From positions 62,001-126,000 of the forward strand of contig NZ_QYBC01000011.1 of the NCBI RefSeq assembly GCF_004137085.1: 64,000 nucleotides of DNA, given 5' to 3'. The stretch's first letter is position 1, and each line of letters starts with the position of its first letter. Both the position numbers and the translations under genes were made by a program. Below, in pieces: positions 57,017 to 64,000 of this stretch. The stretch comes from Lichenibacterium ramalinae. Lineage in GTDB: Bacteria > Pseudomonadota > Alphaproteobacteria > Rhizobiales > Beijerinckiaceae. Under the pieces are notes generated by a model. It searched no databases, was not told the DNA's origin, and saw nothing but the letters and a program-made list of their open reading frames with translations.

Positions 57017-60000
57017 CTACCCCATCGTTTCCAGCGCGTTGGCGCATTCCCCGGCCGAAACCTCCACCACGTCGCCGCTGGCCGTCCAGGCGAGGTGGGT
57101 GCGGATGCGGTGGTCGGGGTAGAGCGGCTCGATGGCGGCGCGGTAGAGGGCGAGCTGGAGGACCTGTTTCGGCGTCAGGTCGCCGGGCGTGCCGGTCTTG
57201 TAGTCGACGACGTGGACGGCGTCGTCGGTCACGCCGATGCGGTCGATCTGCCCGGTGACGTCGACGACGCGTCCGCTCGGCAGCCGCACGGCCGCCGTCA
57301 CCGCCACTTCGGCGCGCGACTGCGGCCCGAAGAGCGGTGCCAGCGCCGGGTCGTCCAACACCGCCAGGGCCTGGGCCTGCAGGGCGGCGCGGCGGTCGGC
57401 GTCGAGCGTCGCGCCCTGGGCGGCGAGGAAGCGCTCGGCGGCGGCGGCGCGGCGTTCGGACGGCACGTCGGGGAGGTATTGCAGCAGCCGATGCATCAGC
57501 CGGCCCGCCGCGGCGGCCTGCTTGCGGTCGGTGCTGCGGGTGCGGTCGATGTAGGGCCAGGCCGTGGGTCCGGCCTGGTCGGCGGCGCCGAGCGGGTTCG
57601 ACGGGCGCACCGGCGGCAGGTCCGGCTCCTCCTCGACGGCGGGCGGGCGCAGCAGCCAGTCCGGCAGATCGGGCACCGGCGCCGGCCCGGGCACCGGCGC
57701 CCCCGCGGCGGCGGCCCCGTCCGGCATCGGATCCGACATGCGCATCACGGTCTCGGCCGGGTCCCACGGGGCGGGCGCCGGGTCGAGCGGCAGGTCGGCC
57801 GCCGCGACCATGGCATACCAGGAGCCATCGCCCGGCCCCTTCTCGCCGCAGAACCCCGCGATGACGAGCCGCTCCTCGGCGCGCGTCATCGCCACGTAGA
57901 GCAGGCGGTTGTGCTCCTCGACGGCGCGCTGCCGCGTCAGCCGGCGCGCTTCGGCGACGCGCTCGGCGTCGGCGTCGCCGCGCGGCGACCAGGCGATGAG
58001 GCCGCTCTCGGCCGCGCCCGGCCGCTCGTCGAGCCCGAACAGCGCCGGGTCGTGCCGGCCGCTCGGCACCGCGCAGGTGTCGGGCAGGAAGACGATCTTG
58101 GCCTCCAGTCCCTTGGCGGCATGGACCGTCATGACCCGGACGGCGTCGCCCGCCGCCTCCATGTCGCGCTTGATCGAGAGGTCGACGCCGTCGAGGCGCG
58201 CCAGGAAGGCCATCAGCGAGGGCGCGCCGTCGCGCTCATGCGCCAGCGTCAGCGCCAGGAACTCGTCGATGGCGTCACCCGCCTCGGGGCCGAGCCGGCC
58301 CAGCAGGGCCCGCCGTCCCCCGTCGGCGCCGAGCAGGCGGGTGTAGAAGGCGAAGGGCGTCAGCCAGGCCGACAGGCTGCGCCAGCGCTCGACCCGGTCA
58401 TGCGCGACCCGGTGGCGCGGCTCCGGCGAGGTGCCGAGCGCCGCCACCAGTGTGCCGGTGCGGCCCGGCGCCAGCGCGATCAGGTCGTCGTCGTCGAGGC
58501 CAATGAGCGGCGATTTCAGCACGCAGGCCAGGGTGAAGTCGTCGGCCGGGCTCAGCGCGGCCCGGCCCGCCGCCACGAGGTCCATCACGGCGATATGCTG
58601 GGTCAGGGCCAGGCGATCGGCCCCCGCCACCGGCACGCCGCGCTCCTTGCAGGCGCGGATCACGGCTTCGAAGAAGCTGTTACGGGACCGCACCAGGATC
58701 ATCACGTCGCCCGGCCGCACGGGGCGGCGACCGCGCGTCCGGTTGTCCTCGACGGTTTCGCCCGATCCGGGACGGCACAGCTGGTGGATGGCGTCGGCGA
58801 TGCGGCGCGCCACCACGACGGGCGGGTCGCCGGGCTCCACCACGTCGACCGGCAGCTTCCAGTCGCCCGGCTCGGGCTGGGGCTGCGCCGTCACGGCGGG
58901 CCAGACCTCGACGAGGCCCGGCAGCTTCTTCAGCGGCACGTGGGGCTGCGGACCGCCATCGTCGTGGGTGAGGCCGCGGCCGTTCGGGCCATGGGCGAAG
59001 ACGCGGTCGACGGCGCGCAGCACGGCGGCGGCCGAGCGGAACGACAGGACGAGGTCGACGCCCGCGAATGGCTTCTCGGCGCCGAGGGCCCGGTCGGCGA
59101 AATGGCGCCGCATCGTGTCGAACATGTCGGGCCGGGCGCCCTGGAACGAGTAGATCGACTGCTTATCGTCGCCCACCGCGAAGAAGGTGCGGTTCTGCGG
59201 GCCGCGGCCCGCGCCCGCGAAGAACTCGTCCGACACGGCGCGCAGGATCTCCCATTGCTCGGGCGAGGTGTCCTGCGCCTCGTCGACCAGGATATGGTCG
59301 ATGCCGCGGTCGAGCTTGTACAGCACCCAGGCCGAACTCGACGTCGCCAGGAGGTTGCGGGTGCGCTCGACGAGGTCCTCGAAATCGAGGAGGCCGCGCC
59401 GGCGCTTGGCGGTGTCGTAATGGTCGAGGATGGCGCCCGCCACCGCCATCAGGGCGGCGGTGCGCTCGGCCGTCTCGGCGGCCTTGCGGCGCGCCACGAG
59501 GCCGAGAAGGCGGAGCTGTTCGCCATCGAGCGCGTCGCAGAGCGCCGGCTCCTTGGTGCGCAGCGACTTCGGCAGGTAGGTGGCGGCCCGGGCCTCGCGC
59601 TTGGCGGTGAGGAAAACGTCGAGGTAGGCTTCGGCCTGGCGGCCCTCGGGCGCGTCGAAGGCGGCCATCAGGCGGTTGCCGGTCTTGCCGGGGCCGCCGC
59701 CGTCCGCCCCGAGCGTCCGGGCGGTCGCGGCCCAGTCCGCCCAGGGCATGCCGTCCTCGACCATGGCGGCCGCGACCGTGGCGGGGGTTTCGCCGGGGGC
59801 GAGGCCGAGCGCGCCCCGCAGGCTCCCGAGCAGGCCGTCGTAGTCGCGCGCCTCGCGCAGGGCGTCGCGCACGAGATGGCGGTGGCCCAGCGCTTCGCCG
59901 ATCAGGCCCTCGAAGGTCGTGACCGAGACCTGGCCGGTGAGGGCGGCGAGGCCGCGGCCCAGCGTGGAGCCGGGCTCGCGCAGCGCCCGCGCCAGCACGA

Positions 60001-60508
60001 CCTCGCGCGCCCGCAGCAGCAGGTCGGCGGCGCGCAGGTCGTCCAGCACCTCGAACCGCGCCGGGACATTGCTTTCGAAGGGGAAGAGGTGGAGCAGCCG
60101 CTCGCAGAAGGCGTGGATGGTCTGGATCTTGAGCCCGCCCGGCGTTTCCACCGTGCGGGCGAAGAGCCGCCGCGCCTCGTCGAGCGCCGCCGCGCCCCCC
60201 GCCTGCGTCGGCACCGGCGCGCCGGTCTCGGCGATGGCGGCCCGCAGGGCGGCGTCGTCGAGCCGCGTCCACCCCGCGAGGTCGCGGAACACGCGGATCG
60301 ACATGTTGGCGGCCGCTGCCTTGGTGAAGGTGAGGCACAGGATGCGCGAGGGCGCCACGCCGGCGAGCAGGAGGCGCAGGACGCGCTGCGCCAGCACGTG
60401 CGTCTTGCCCGAGCCGGCATTGGCCGACACCCAGGCCGAGGTGGCGGGGTGGGACGCGCGGCGCTGCCGCTCGATCGTGTCGACCGGGATGGCGGGTGAA
60501 TCGGCCAT
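57017..60508 (-). CDS. addA: Double-strand break repair helicase-nuclease AddA
   Basis: A 1163-residue UvrD-type helicase with a C-terminal RecB-like nuclease. Motif I is ANAGSGKTHVLAQR, motif II VDEAQDTSPEQW, motif III VGDDKQSIYSFQGA, motif V MTVHAAKGLEAK and motif VI LLYVAMTRAEERL. The nuclease has GRLMHRLLQYLP, then GQIDRIGV and VVDYKTG. It works with AddB in end resection. The ATG at 60508 gives MADSPAIPVDTIERQ, the normal start. It is on the opposite strand to addB and 13 kb from it, which is unusual. Confidence 0.95.
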   Translation of the reverse strand: MADSPAIPVDTIERQRRASHPATSAWVSANAGSGKTHVLAQRVLRLLLAGVAPSRILCLTFTKAAAANMSIRVFRDLAGWTRLDDAALRAAIAETGAPVPTQAGGAAALDEARRLFARTVETPGGLKIQTIHAFCERLLHLFPFESNVPARFEVLDDLRAADLLLRAREVVLARALREPGSTLGRGLAALTGQVSVTTFEGLIGEALGHRHLVRDALREARDYDGLLGSLRGALGLAPGETPATVAAAMVEDGMPWADWAATARTLGADGGGPGKTGNRLMAAFDAPEGRQAEAYLDVFLTAKREARAATYLPKSLRTKEPALCDALDGEQLRLLGLVARRKAAETAERTAALMAVAGAILDHYDTAKRRRGLLDFEDLVERTRNLLATSSSAWVLYKLDRGIDHILVDEAQDTSPEQWEILRAVSDEFFAGAGRGPQNRTFFAVGDDKQSIYSFQGARPDMFDTMRRHFADRALGAEKPFAGVDLVLSFRSAAAVLRAVDRVFAHGPNGRGLTHDDGGPQPHVPLKKLPGLVEVWPAVTAQPQPEPGDWKLPVDVVEPGDPPVVVARRIADAIHQLCRPGSGETVEDNRTRGRRPVRPGDVMILVRSRNSFFEAVIRACKERGVPVAGADRLALTQHIAVMDLVAAGRAALSPADDFTLACVLKSPLIGLDDDDLIALAPGRTGTLVAALGTSPEPRHRVAHDRVERWRSLSAWLTPFAFYTRLLGADGGRRALLGRLGPEAGDAIDEFLALTLAHERDGAPSLMAFLARLDGVDLSIKRDMEAAGDAVRVMTVHAAKGLEAKIVFLPDTCAVPSGRHDPALFGLDERPGAAESGLIAWSPRGDADAERVAEARRLTRQRAVEEHNRLLYVAMTRAEERLVIAGFCGEKGPGDGSWYAMVAAADLPLDPAPAPWDPAETVMRMSDPMPDGAAAAGAPVPGPAPVPDLPDWLLRPPAVEEEPDLPPVRPSNPLGAADQAGPTAWPYIDRTRSTDRKQAAAAGRLMHRLLQYLPDVPSERRAAAAERFLAAQGATLDADRRAALQAQALAVLDDPALAPLFGPQSRAEVAVTAAVRLPSGRVVDVTGQIDRIGVTDDAVHVVDYKTGTPGDLTPKQVLQLALYRAAIEPLYPDHRIRTHLAWTASGDVVEVSAGECANALETMG

Positions 60509-60581
60509 GGTGCCGACCCTGCCACCGCCCGGCCCCGCTGTCACGACCCCTGCGGCTCCGTCGCCGGCGAACCCGCCGACG

Positions 60582-60908
60582 TCAGGGCGAGCCGCCCTTG
60601 CCGGTCTGGGGCGGGACGTCGCCGGGCCGGATCACCGGCGTGGTGCCGGTGCTGGGCGCCGCCTTGCCCATGCCGGGATCGACGTTGCCGGTCGGCTTGA
60701 TGACGCCGTTGGTGGCGCCGAGCTTGTCGCTCAACGTGCCGGGCTTGGTGGCGAGGTCGGTCCGGGGAGCCGCGCCGGGCGCCGGGGCCGAGGTCTGGGC
60801 CGCCGCGACGCCGCCGGCGAGGGCCAGAGCCGCGGCCGCCAGGGCGACACGTGGGATCCAGACACGTCGCATGGCGCTTCGGATGGGGGTGCTTCGGATC
60901 GCGGTCAT
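60582..60908 (-). CDS. Small exported Pro/Gly-rich protein
   Basis: A 108-residue protein with a signal sequence (ALAAAALALAGGVAAAQ) and a mature part of low complexity with repeated PG/TG turns (SDKLGATNGVIKPTGNVDPGMGK). Similar proteins are common in Rhizobiales but have no known function. It starts nine bases downstream of the PRC-barrel gene, so they are cotranscribed. A later ATG 12 codons in (MRRVWIP) is an alternative start. Confidence 0.65.
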   Translation of the reverse strand: MTAIRSTPIRSAMRRVWIPRVALAAAALALAGGVAAAQTSAPAPGAAPRTDLATKPGTLSDKLGATNGVIKPTGNVDPGMGKAAPSTGTTPVIRPGDVPPQTGKGGSP

Positions 60909-60917
60909 GGTGCTCCC

Positions 60918-61343
60918 TCACAGGCCGTAGTTGAAGCCGTAGAAGCCGAACACGTTGCGGCGGTGTTCCGGGTCGCCCCACGGGTCCTCGCCATCCATGA
61001 AGCTGGGTGCCGCGTCGAGCCGCGCGGGGTCGACGTCGACCACGTAGCCGCCCCGCGCCGGGTCGTAGGTCAGGGCTTCCCAGGGCAGCGGGTGGTAGCG
61101 CTCTCCGAGGCCGAGAAAACCGCCGAAGGACATGACGGCGTAGGCGACGCGGCCCGTCACCTTGTCGACCATGAAGTTGTAGACGACGCCGAGCCGCTGG
61201 CCGTCGCGGCCGAAGACTTCGGTGCCGGCGACCTTGTCGGAGGCGATGAGCCGGTCCGTCTCGTCGGTCGCCACGGCGACCGGTGGCGTCCCCGCCACCG
61301 TCTGTCGCGCGGGGTCGGCGCGGTCTTGCGCGTCGTTGGCCAT
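60918..61343 (-). CDS. PRC-barrel domain protein
   Basis: A 141-residue protein with one PRC barrel at about residues 28-105 (DKVAGTEVFGRDGQRLGVV, GRVAYAVMSFGGFLG). PRC barrels occur in photosynthetic reaction-centre H subunits, RimM and stress-related proteins; small single-domain forms in Rhizobiales are of unknown role. GGGAGG lies five bases before the ATG. It is divergent from the penicillin-binding protein gene. Confidence 0.85.
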   Translation of the reverse strand: MANDAQDRADPARQTVAGTPPVAVATDETDRLIASDKVAGTEVFGRDGQRLGVVYNFMVDKVTGRVAYAVMSFGGFLGLGERYHPLPWEALTYDPARGGYVVDVDPARLDAAPSFMDGEDPWGDPEHRRNVFGFYGFNYGL

Positions 61344-61579
61344 GGCGTCCTCCCTGATGCTTCGGGACAACGGGGGGCGGCGGCGGCGGTTCCCCGGCGG
61401 GCGGCGCTGCCCCGCCATCGTGGCGGAAGCGCGGCCTCGCCGTCCGGGCAAGACGATAAATAAACCGTTACCGCGCCGGTCCCCGCCGATTGTGCGCCGC
61501 CGACAGCCCCCCACCTGCTGCGTTGCGCCGGCTCCGGCCCCGGTTTCCGGGCGGGCCGGCGCCGAAGAAGGCGGTTCCC

Positions 61580-63364
61580 GTGCTGACGCGGTTCGTCCTC
61601 ATCTGCCTGAAATGGGCCGCCCTGGCGGCGGTCTCGGCGGCGGCCCTGGTCTGGGGGTGGTTCACCCTGGCGGGGCGCAGCGCCCCGAGCCGCGACCAGA
61701 TGGCCGCCATGATGACGTCGGGCGAGATCGTCCGCGACCGCGTCGGCGACGGCTTCGAACTGAAGTGCCTACTGCCGCTGCGGGTGTCGATCGGCGACCT
61801 GTCGCCCAAGTTCCGGGCCGTGCTGCTGGGCGCCGAGGACCGCGGCTTCGCCACCGAGCCCTTCGGGCTGAGCCTGCGCGGCCTCGCCGGCGCCGTGGCG
61901 TCGGCGGTCGGCGGCCGCGCGCGGGGCGGCTCGACCATCGCGCAGCAGCTCGTGAAGAACCTCATGTTCGAGCCCGGCGACCGCGCCTGGGTCCGCAAGC
62001 TCTACGAGATCCCCTGGGCGGTCGGTGTCAGCCGGCGCTTCACCCGCGACGAGGTGCTGGCCGCCTACCTCGACCACCTGCCCTTCCAGCACGGCATCTT
62101 CGGCCTCGAAGCCGCGTCGCGATTCTACTTCGGCAAGGCCGCCTCGGAGCTCGACTATCCCGAGGCGACGCTGATCGAGGTGATGCTGGCGAGCCCGCGC
62201 AACGACATAGCGAGCCGCGATCCCGGCACCGTGGCGCGGACCCGAACCCGGGCGCGGGCGCTGCTGCAGGCCCTGGTGCGCCAGGGCGTCATCCCGGCCG
62301 CGGCGCTGCGGGAGCGCGAGCATCGCGGCACGCGCGACCTGCCGGACCTCGGCTGCGGCTACCTGCGCGACGCCGTGGCGGGCGAGGTGAAGCGGCTCGG
62401 CGCCCCCGTGGGGGCCTTCCGGGCCTACGTGACGGTGGACGCGCTGCGCCAGGACGCCGCCGTCGCGGCGCTCGACGGCGCGGCGGACAGGCTCGCCCGG
62501 GCCGGGGCCGGGGCGGCCGCCTTCGTCGGGCTCGACCGGACGGGCGCCATCCAGGCCTTCATGGGCGGGCGCGACTATGCCGTCGACCAGTTCGATCGCG
62601 CCGAGCGGGCGCGGCGCTCCCCGGGTTCGCTCGGCAAGGTCCTGGTCCTGGCCGAAGCCTGCGAGCAGGGCCGCGACCTCGATTCAGCCGTCGAGGACTT
62701 GGCGCAGCCCGGCGGCCGGCCCCGCGACGCCGATGACCGCTACCTCGGCACGATCAGCCTCGGCGACGCCTTCCGCCTGTCCCGCAACGCCGCGATGTTC
62801 GGGCTCGAGCGCGCGCTCGGCTCCGGCGCCGTGGCGGCCCGCGCCGCCAAGCTCGGCCTCGCCGGCGCGCTGCCGCGGGACGGCGGCATCGCCATCGGGG
62901 AGTTCACCGCCAGCCCGCTCGCCATGACGGCGCTGCTGGCGACCGTGGCCAACGGCGGCTACCCGGTCGAGCCCCATGCCGTGCGGGGGATCGTGGGTCA
63001 TTACGGGCGCATCCTGTCCTGGCACCGCGACACGCTGCCGGAGCCCGCCCTCAGCGCCCGCTGCGTCGCCATGCTGGACCGGGCGCTGCGCGCCGTCGTG
63101 GCGGACGGCACCGGGCGCCGGGCCGACATCGGCGGCGCACGCGGCAAGACCGGCACCACCAACGCGTTCCGCGATGCCTGGTTCGTGGGCTATGCGGGCC
63201 CGATGGTGGCGGGGGTCTGGCTCGGCAACGACGACGATTCGGCCATGACGCACGTCGAGGGCGGAGGCCTGCCGGCGGACCTGTTCCGGTCCTACCTCGT
63301 CAACGTCGGCCGCGCCCTCGCCCGGCCGCGCGCGCCGGTGGCCCGGATGGCGCAGGGCTGGTAG
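61580..63364 (+). CDS. Class A penicillin-binding protein (transglycosylase/transpeptidase)
   Basis: A 594-residue membrane enzyme with one N-terminal helix (about residues 5-30). The GT51 domain has E86 in GAEDRGF and RGGSTIAQQL. The transpeptidase has S350-x-x-K353 (SLGK), S401-R-N403 and K523TGT, so all three active-site motifs are present. It polymerises and cross-links peptidoglycan. Length is short for PBP1A (about 800), nearer a compact PBP1-like form. The GTG start has AAGAAGG before it; an upstream TTG would add 30 residues. Confidence 0.88.
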   Translation: MLTRFVLICLKWAALAAVSAAALVWGWFTLAGRSAPSRDQMAAMMTSGEIVRDRVGDGFELKCLLPLRVSIGDLSPKFRAVLLGAEDRGFATEPFGLSLRGLAGAVASAVGGRARGGSTIAQQLVKNLMFEPGDRAWVRKLYEIPWAVGVSRRFTRDEVLAAYLDHLPFQHGIFGLEAASRFYFGKAASELDYPEATLIEVMLASPRNDIASRDPGTVARTRTRARALLQALVRQGVIPAAALREREHRGTRDLPDLGCGYLRDAVAGEVKRLGAPVGAFRAYVTVDALRQDAAVAALDGAADRLARAGAGAAAFVGLDRTGAIQAFMGGRDYAVDQFDRAERARRSPGSLGKVLVLAEACEQGRDLDSAVEDLAQPGGRPRDADDRYLGTISLGDAFRLSRNAAMFGLERALGSGAVAARAAKLGLAGALPRDGGIAIGEFTASPLAMTALLATVANGGYPVEPHAVRGIVGHYGRILSWHRDTLPEPALSARCVAMLDRALRAVVADGTGRRADIGGARGKTGTTNAFRDAWFVGYAGPMVAGVWLGNDDDSAMTHVEGGGLPADLFRSYLVNVGRALARPRAPVARMAQGW

Positions 63365-63488
63365 CGCCGCGGCCCCGGTTCCCTCGGTCCGGGCCGGACG
63401 GACACCCTATGGAAGGCGCACCACCCGCTGTCCGATCACGTGCCCGTTCTGCAGAACCCGCGACACGATCGAGCCGTCCTCCCTCGCC

Positions 63489-63649
63489 CGGACAGACTTC
63501 GGACGCCGGGCCCGCATCGAGCGCGGCATCGGTCGACTGAAACGCCTCGAGCGGATCGCTCTCCGATGTGAGGCGAGGTCGAAAAACCCCATCGATCTTC
63601 CGTCGCAATCGTCGCAGGCCTGTGCACGGGACTATCCGTCCACACAGCC
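63489..63649 (+). pseudogene. C-terminal remnant of an IS5-family transposase
   Basis: The frame reads RTDFGRRARIERGIGRLKRL, then ERIALRCEARSKN; in the next frame VEKPHRSSVAIVAGL ends in SVHTA. Both match the conserved end of IS5-family transposases (R-x2-IE-x2-GxLK-xF-x2-IALRCEKT and KSVHTA). One frameshift and loss of everything upstream show it is dead. It may reflect past insertion next to the PBP gene. Confidence 0.55.
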
Positions 63650-63669
63650 TCGGGCCAGCATCCCATCGG

Positions 63670-63790
63670 CATCGGAATGCGACGATGGCGGCAAGGGCGA
63701 CAGTCGAAGTCGCATTCCGGGCAAGCTTGCCGTAGCGGTTCGCGGCGCGACGAAGCCTTCGAGGCAGCAGACCACGACTTCGGCACTCCA
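63670..63790 (-). pseudogene. Second IS5-family transposase remnant, opposite strand
   Basis: On the minus strand RRLRRAANRYGKLARNATST and then VALAAIVAFRCRW resemble the RRVATRYDKLARNFL...VALAAIVAFW tail of IS5-type transposases. Upstream sequence does not continue the domain. With the plus-strand remnant it suggests repeated or nested insertions, now decayed. No terminal inverted repeats were found by eye. Confidence 0.5.
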
Positions 63791-63875
63791 CCGACCCTTG
63801 GGGGGCGTCCGATCATCGCGGATCGACCGGCCGAGCCGCGTTGACAGACCGGTTTTTGGATGGTCTCAACGCAGA

Positions 63876-64000
63876 ATGCTCGACTATCATCCGCTAGTCC
63901 AACGGGCCGTGTCCGGCCTGGCACAGTCGACCATCGAGACCCGGCGGGCTATCTATGAACGCGCCCTGGCGGCCCTGGTCGACCAGCTTCGGCGCATGGA
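63876..64000 (+). CDS. Start of a protein-coding gene cut by the window edge
   Basis: From ATG 63876 the frame stays open for 41 codons to the end. It reads MLDYHPLVQRAVSGL, then TRRAIYERALAALVDQLRRM. An N-terminus of this type (DYxPLxxRAV...RRxxYERARxAL) occurs in many uncharacterised Rhizobiales proteins. A TTGACA box lies 30 bases upstream at 63841-63846, with a poor -10. Function unknown. Confidence 0.6.
   Translation, partial: MLDYHPLVQRAVSGLAQSTIETRRAIYERALAALVDQLRRM

Noticed and set aside
57095-60499. A long plus-strand frame of 1134 codons opposite addA
   Set aside because: It lacks any recognised motif and is rich in Arg, Gly and His. AddA motifs are perfect on the minus strand.
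63407-63592. A 61-codon minus-strand frame ending in DGSIVSRVLQNGHVIGQ and VVRLP
   Set aside because: The tail looks protein-like, but the frame runs through the antisense of the IS5 remnant and has no supported start, so I did not call it a gene.

Overview
The window is GC-rich chromosomal DNA from an alphaproteobacterium, most probably a member of the Hyphomicrobiales (Rhizobiales); I cannot name the genus. The evidence is the DivL-like kinase, the tsaE-amgK-murU-addB block, the rplU-rpmA pair followed by a GNAT gene, MmcB, DUF2934 and several small hypotheticals of a type common in that order. Genes are dense on both strands. There is no prophage, CRISPR array, rRNA or tRNA that I can see. 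The only mobile DNA is a pair of decayed IS5-type transposase tails near the right end.

Layout. 0-2.3 kb: a TctD/TctE-type two-component system (kinase cut by the left edge), a 28-bp tandem repeat and an FMN reductase. 2.5-8.8 kb: gltB-gltD glutamate synthase behind a leader with two hairpins. 8.9-14.5 kb: membrane adenylate cyclase, glutathione transferase, dienelactone hydrolase, amino-acid-type binding protein, ferredoxin-NADP reductase and a MOSC protein. 14.6-16.3 kb (minus strand): rplU-rpmA-GNAT with a consensus-like promoter. 16.5-21.7 kb (plus): EthD protein, orphan ABC ATPase, Kup potassium transporter, aldo/keto reductase, TSUP exporter. 21.7-25.4 kb (minus): DUF2934 protein, acidic protein, MmcB, PDC-type histidine kinase. 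25.5-31.3 kb (minus): a complete dipeptide ABC operon, dppABCDF. 31.5-35.8 kb: ahcY and divL. 36-38 kb: Mrr-type nuclease, small basic protein, rpsU and cspA. 38.4-44 kb: tsaE::amgK fusion, murU, addB. 44-57 kb: a metabolic and regulatory stretch (Crp/Fnr, glycerate kinase, SRAP, LysR, receiver, beta-hydroxyacid dehydrogenase, M20 amidohydrolase, polar amino acid binding protein, TetR-MFS-amidohydrolase operon). 57-63.4 kb: addA, a secreted small protein, a PRC-barrel protein and a class A PBP. 63.5-64 kb: IS5 remnants and the start of a truncated gene.

How the genes work together. Nitrogen assimilation (GltBD), peptide uptake (Dpp), methyl-cycle recycling (AhcY), cell-cycle control (DivL), tRNA t6A synthesis (TsaE), MurNAc recycling (AmgK, MurU) and double-strand break repair (AddAB) are housekeeping functions. 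The block divL - tsaE/amgK - murU - addB - addA is usually compact in related genomes. Here it is interrupted twice: about 2.5 kb (Mrr nuclease, rpsU, cspA) lies between divL and tsaE, and 13 kb lies between addB and addA, with addA on the opposite strand. The accessory genes sit in those gaps.

Limits. All names come from reading protein motifs by eye; no database search was possible. Starts were chosen from ribosome binding sites and family N-termini, so several GTG/TTG starts are tentative. I found no clearly new multi-gene system. The observations I would follow up first are the tyrosine H-box of DivL, the separated addA/addB, the structured leaders and 3' regions around gltB, rpmA and rpsU, and the self-contained TetR-MFS-amidohydrolase operon of unknown substrate.
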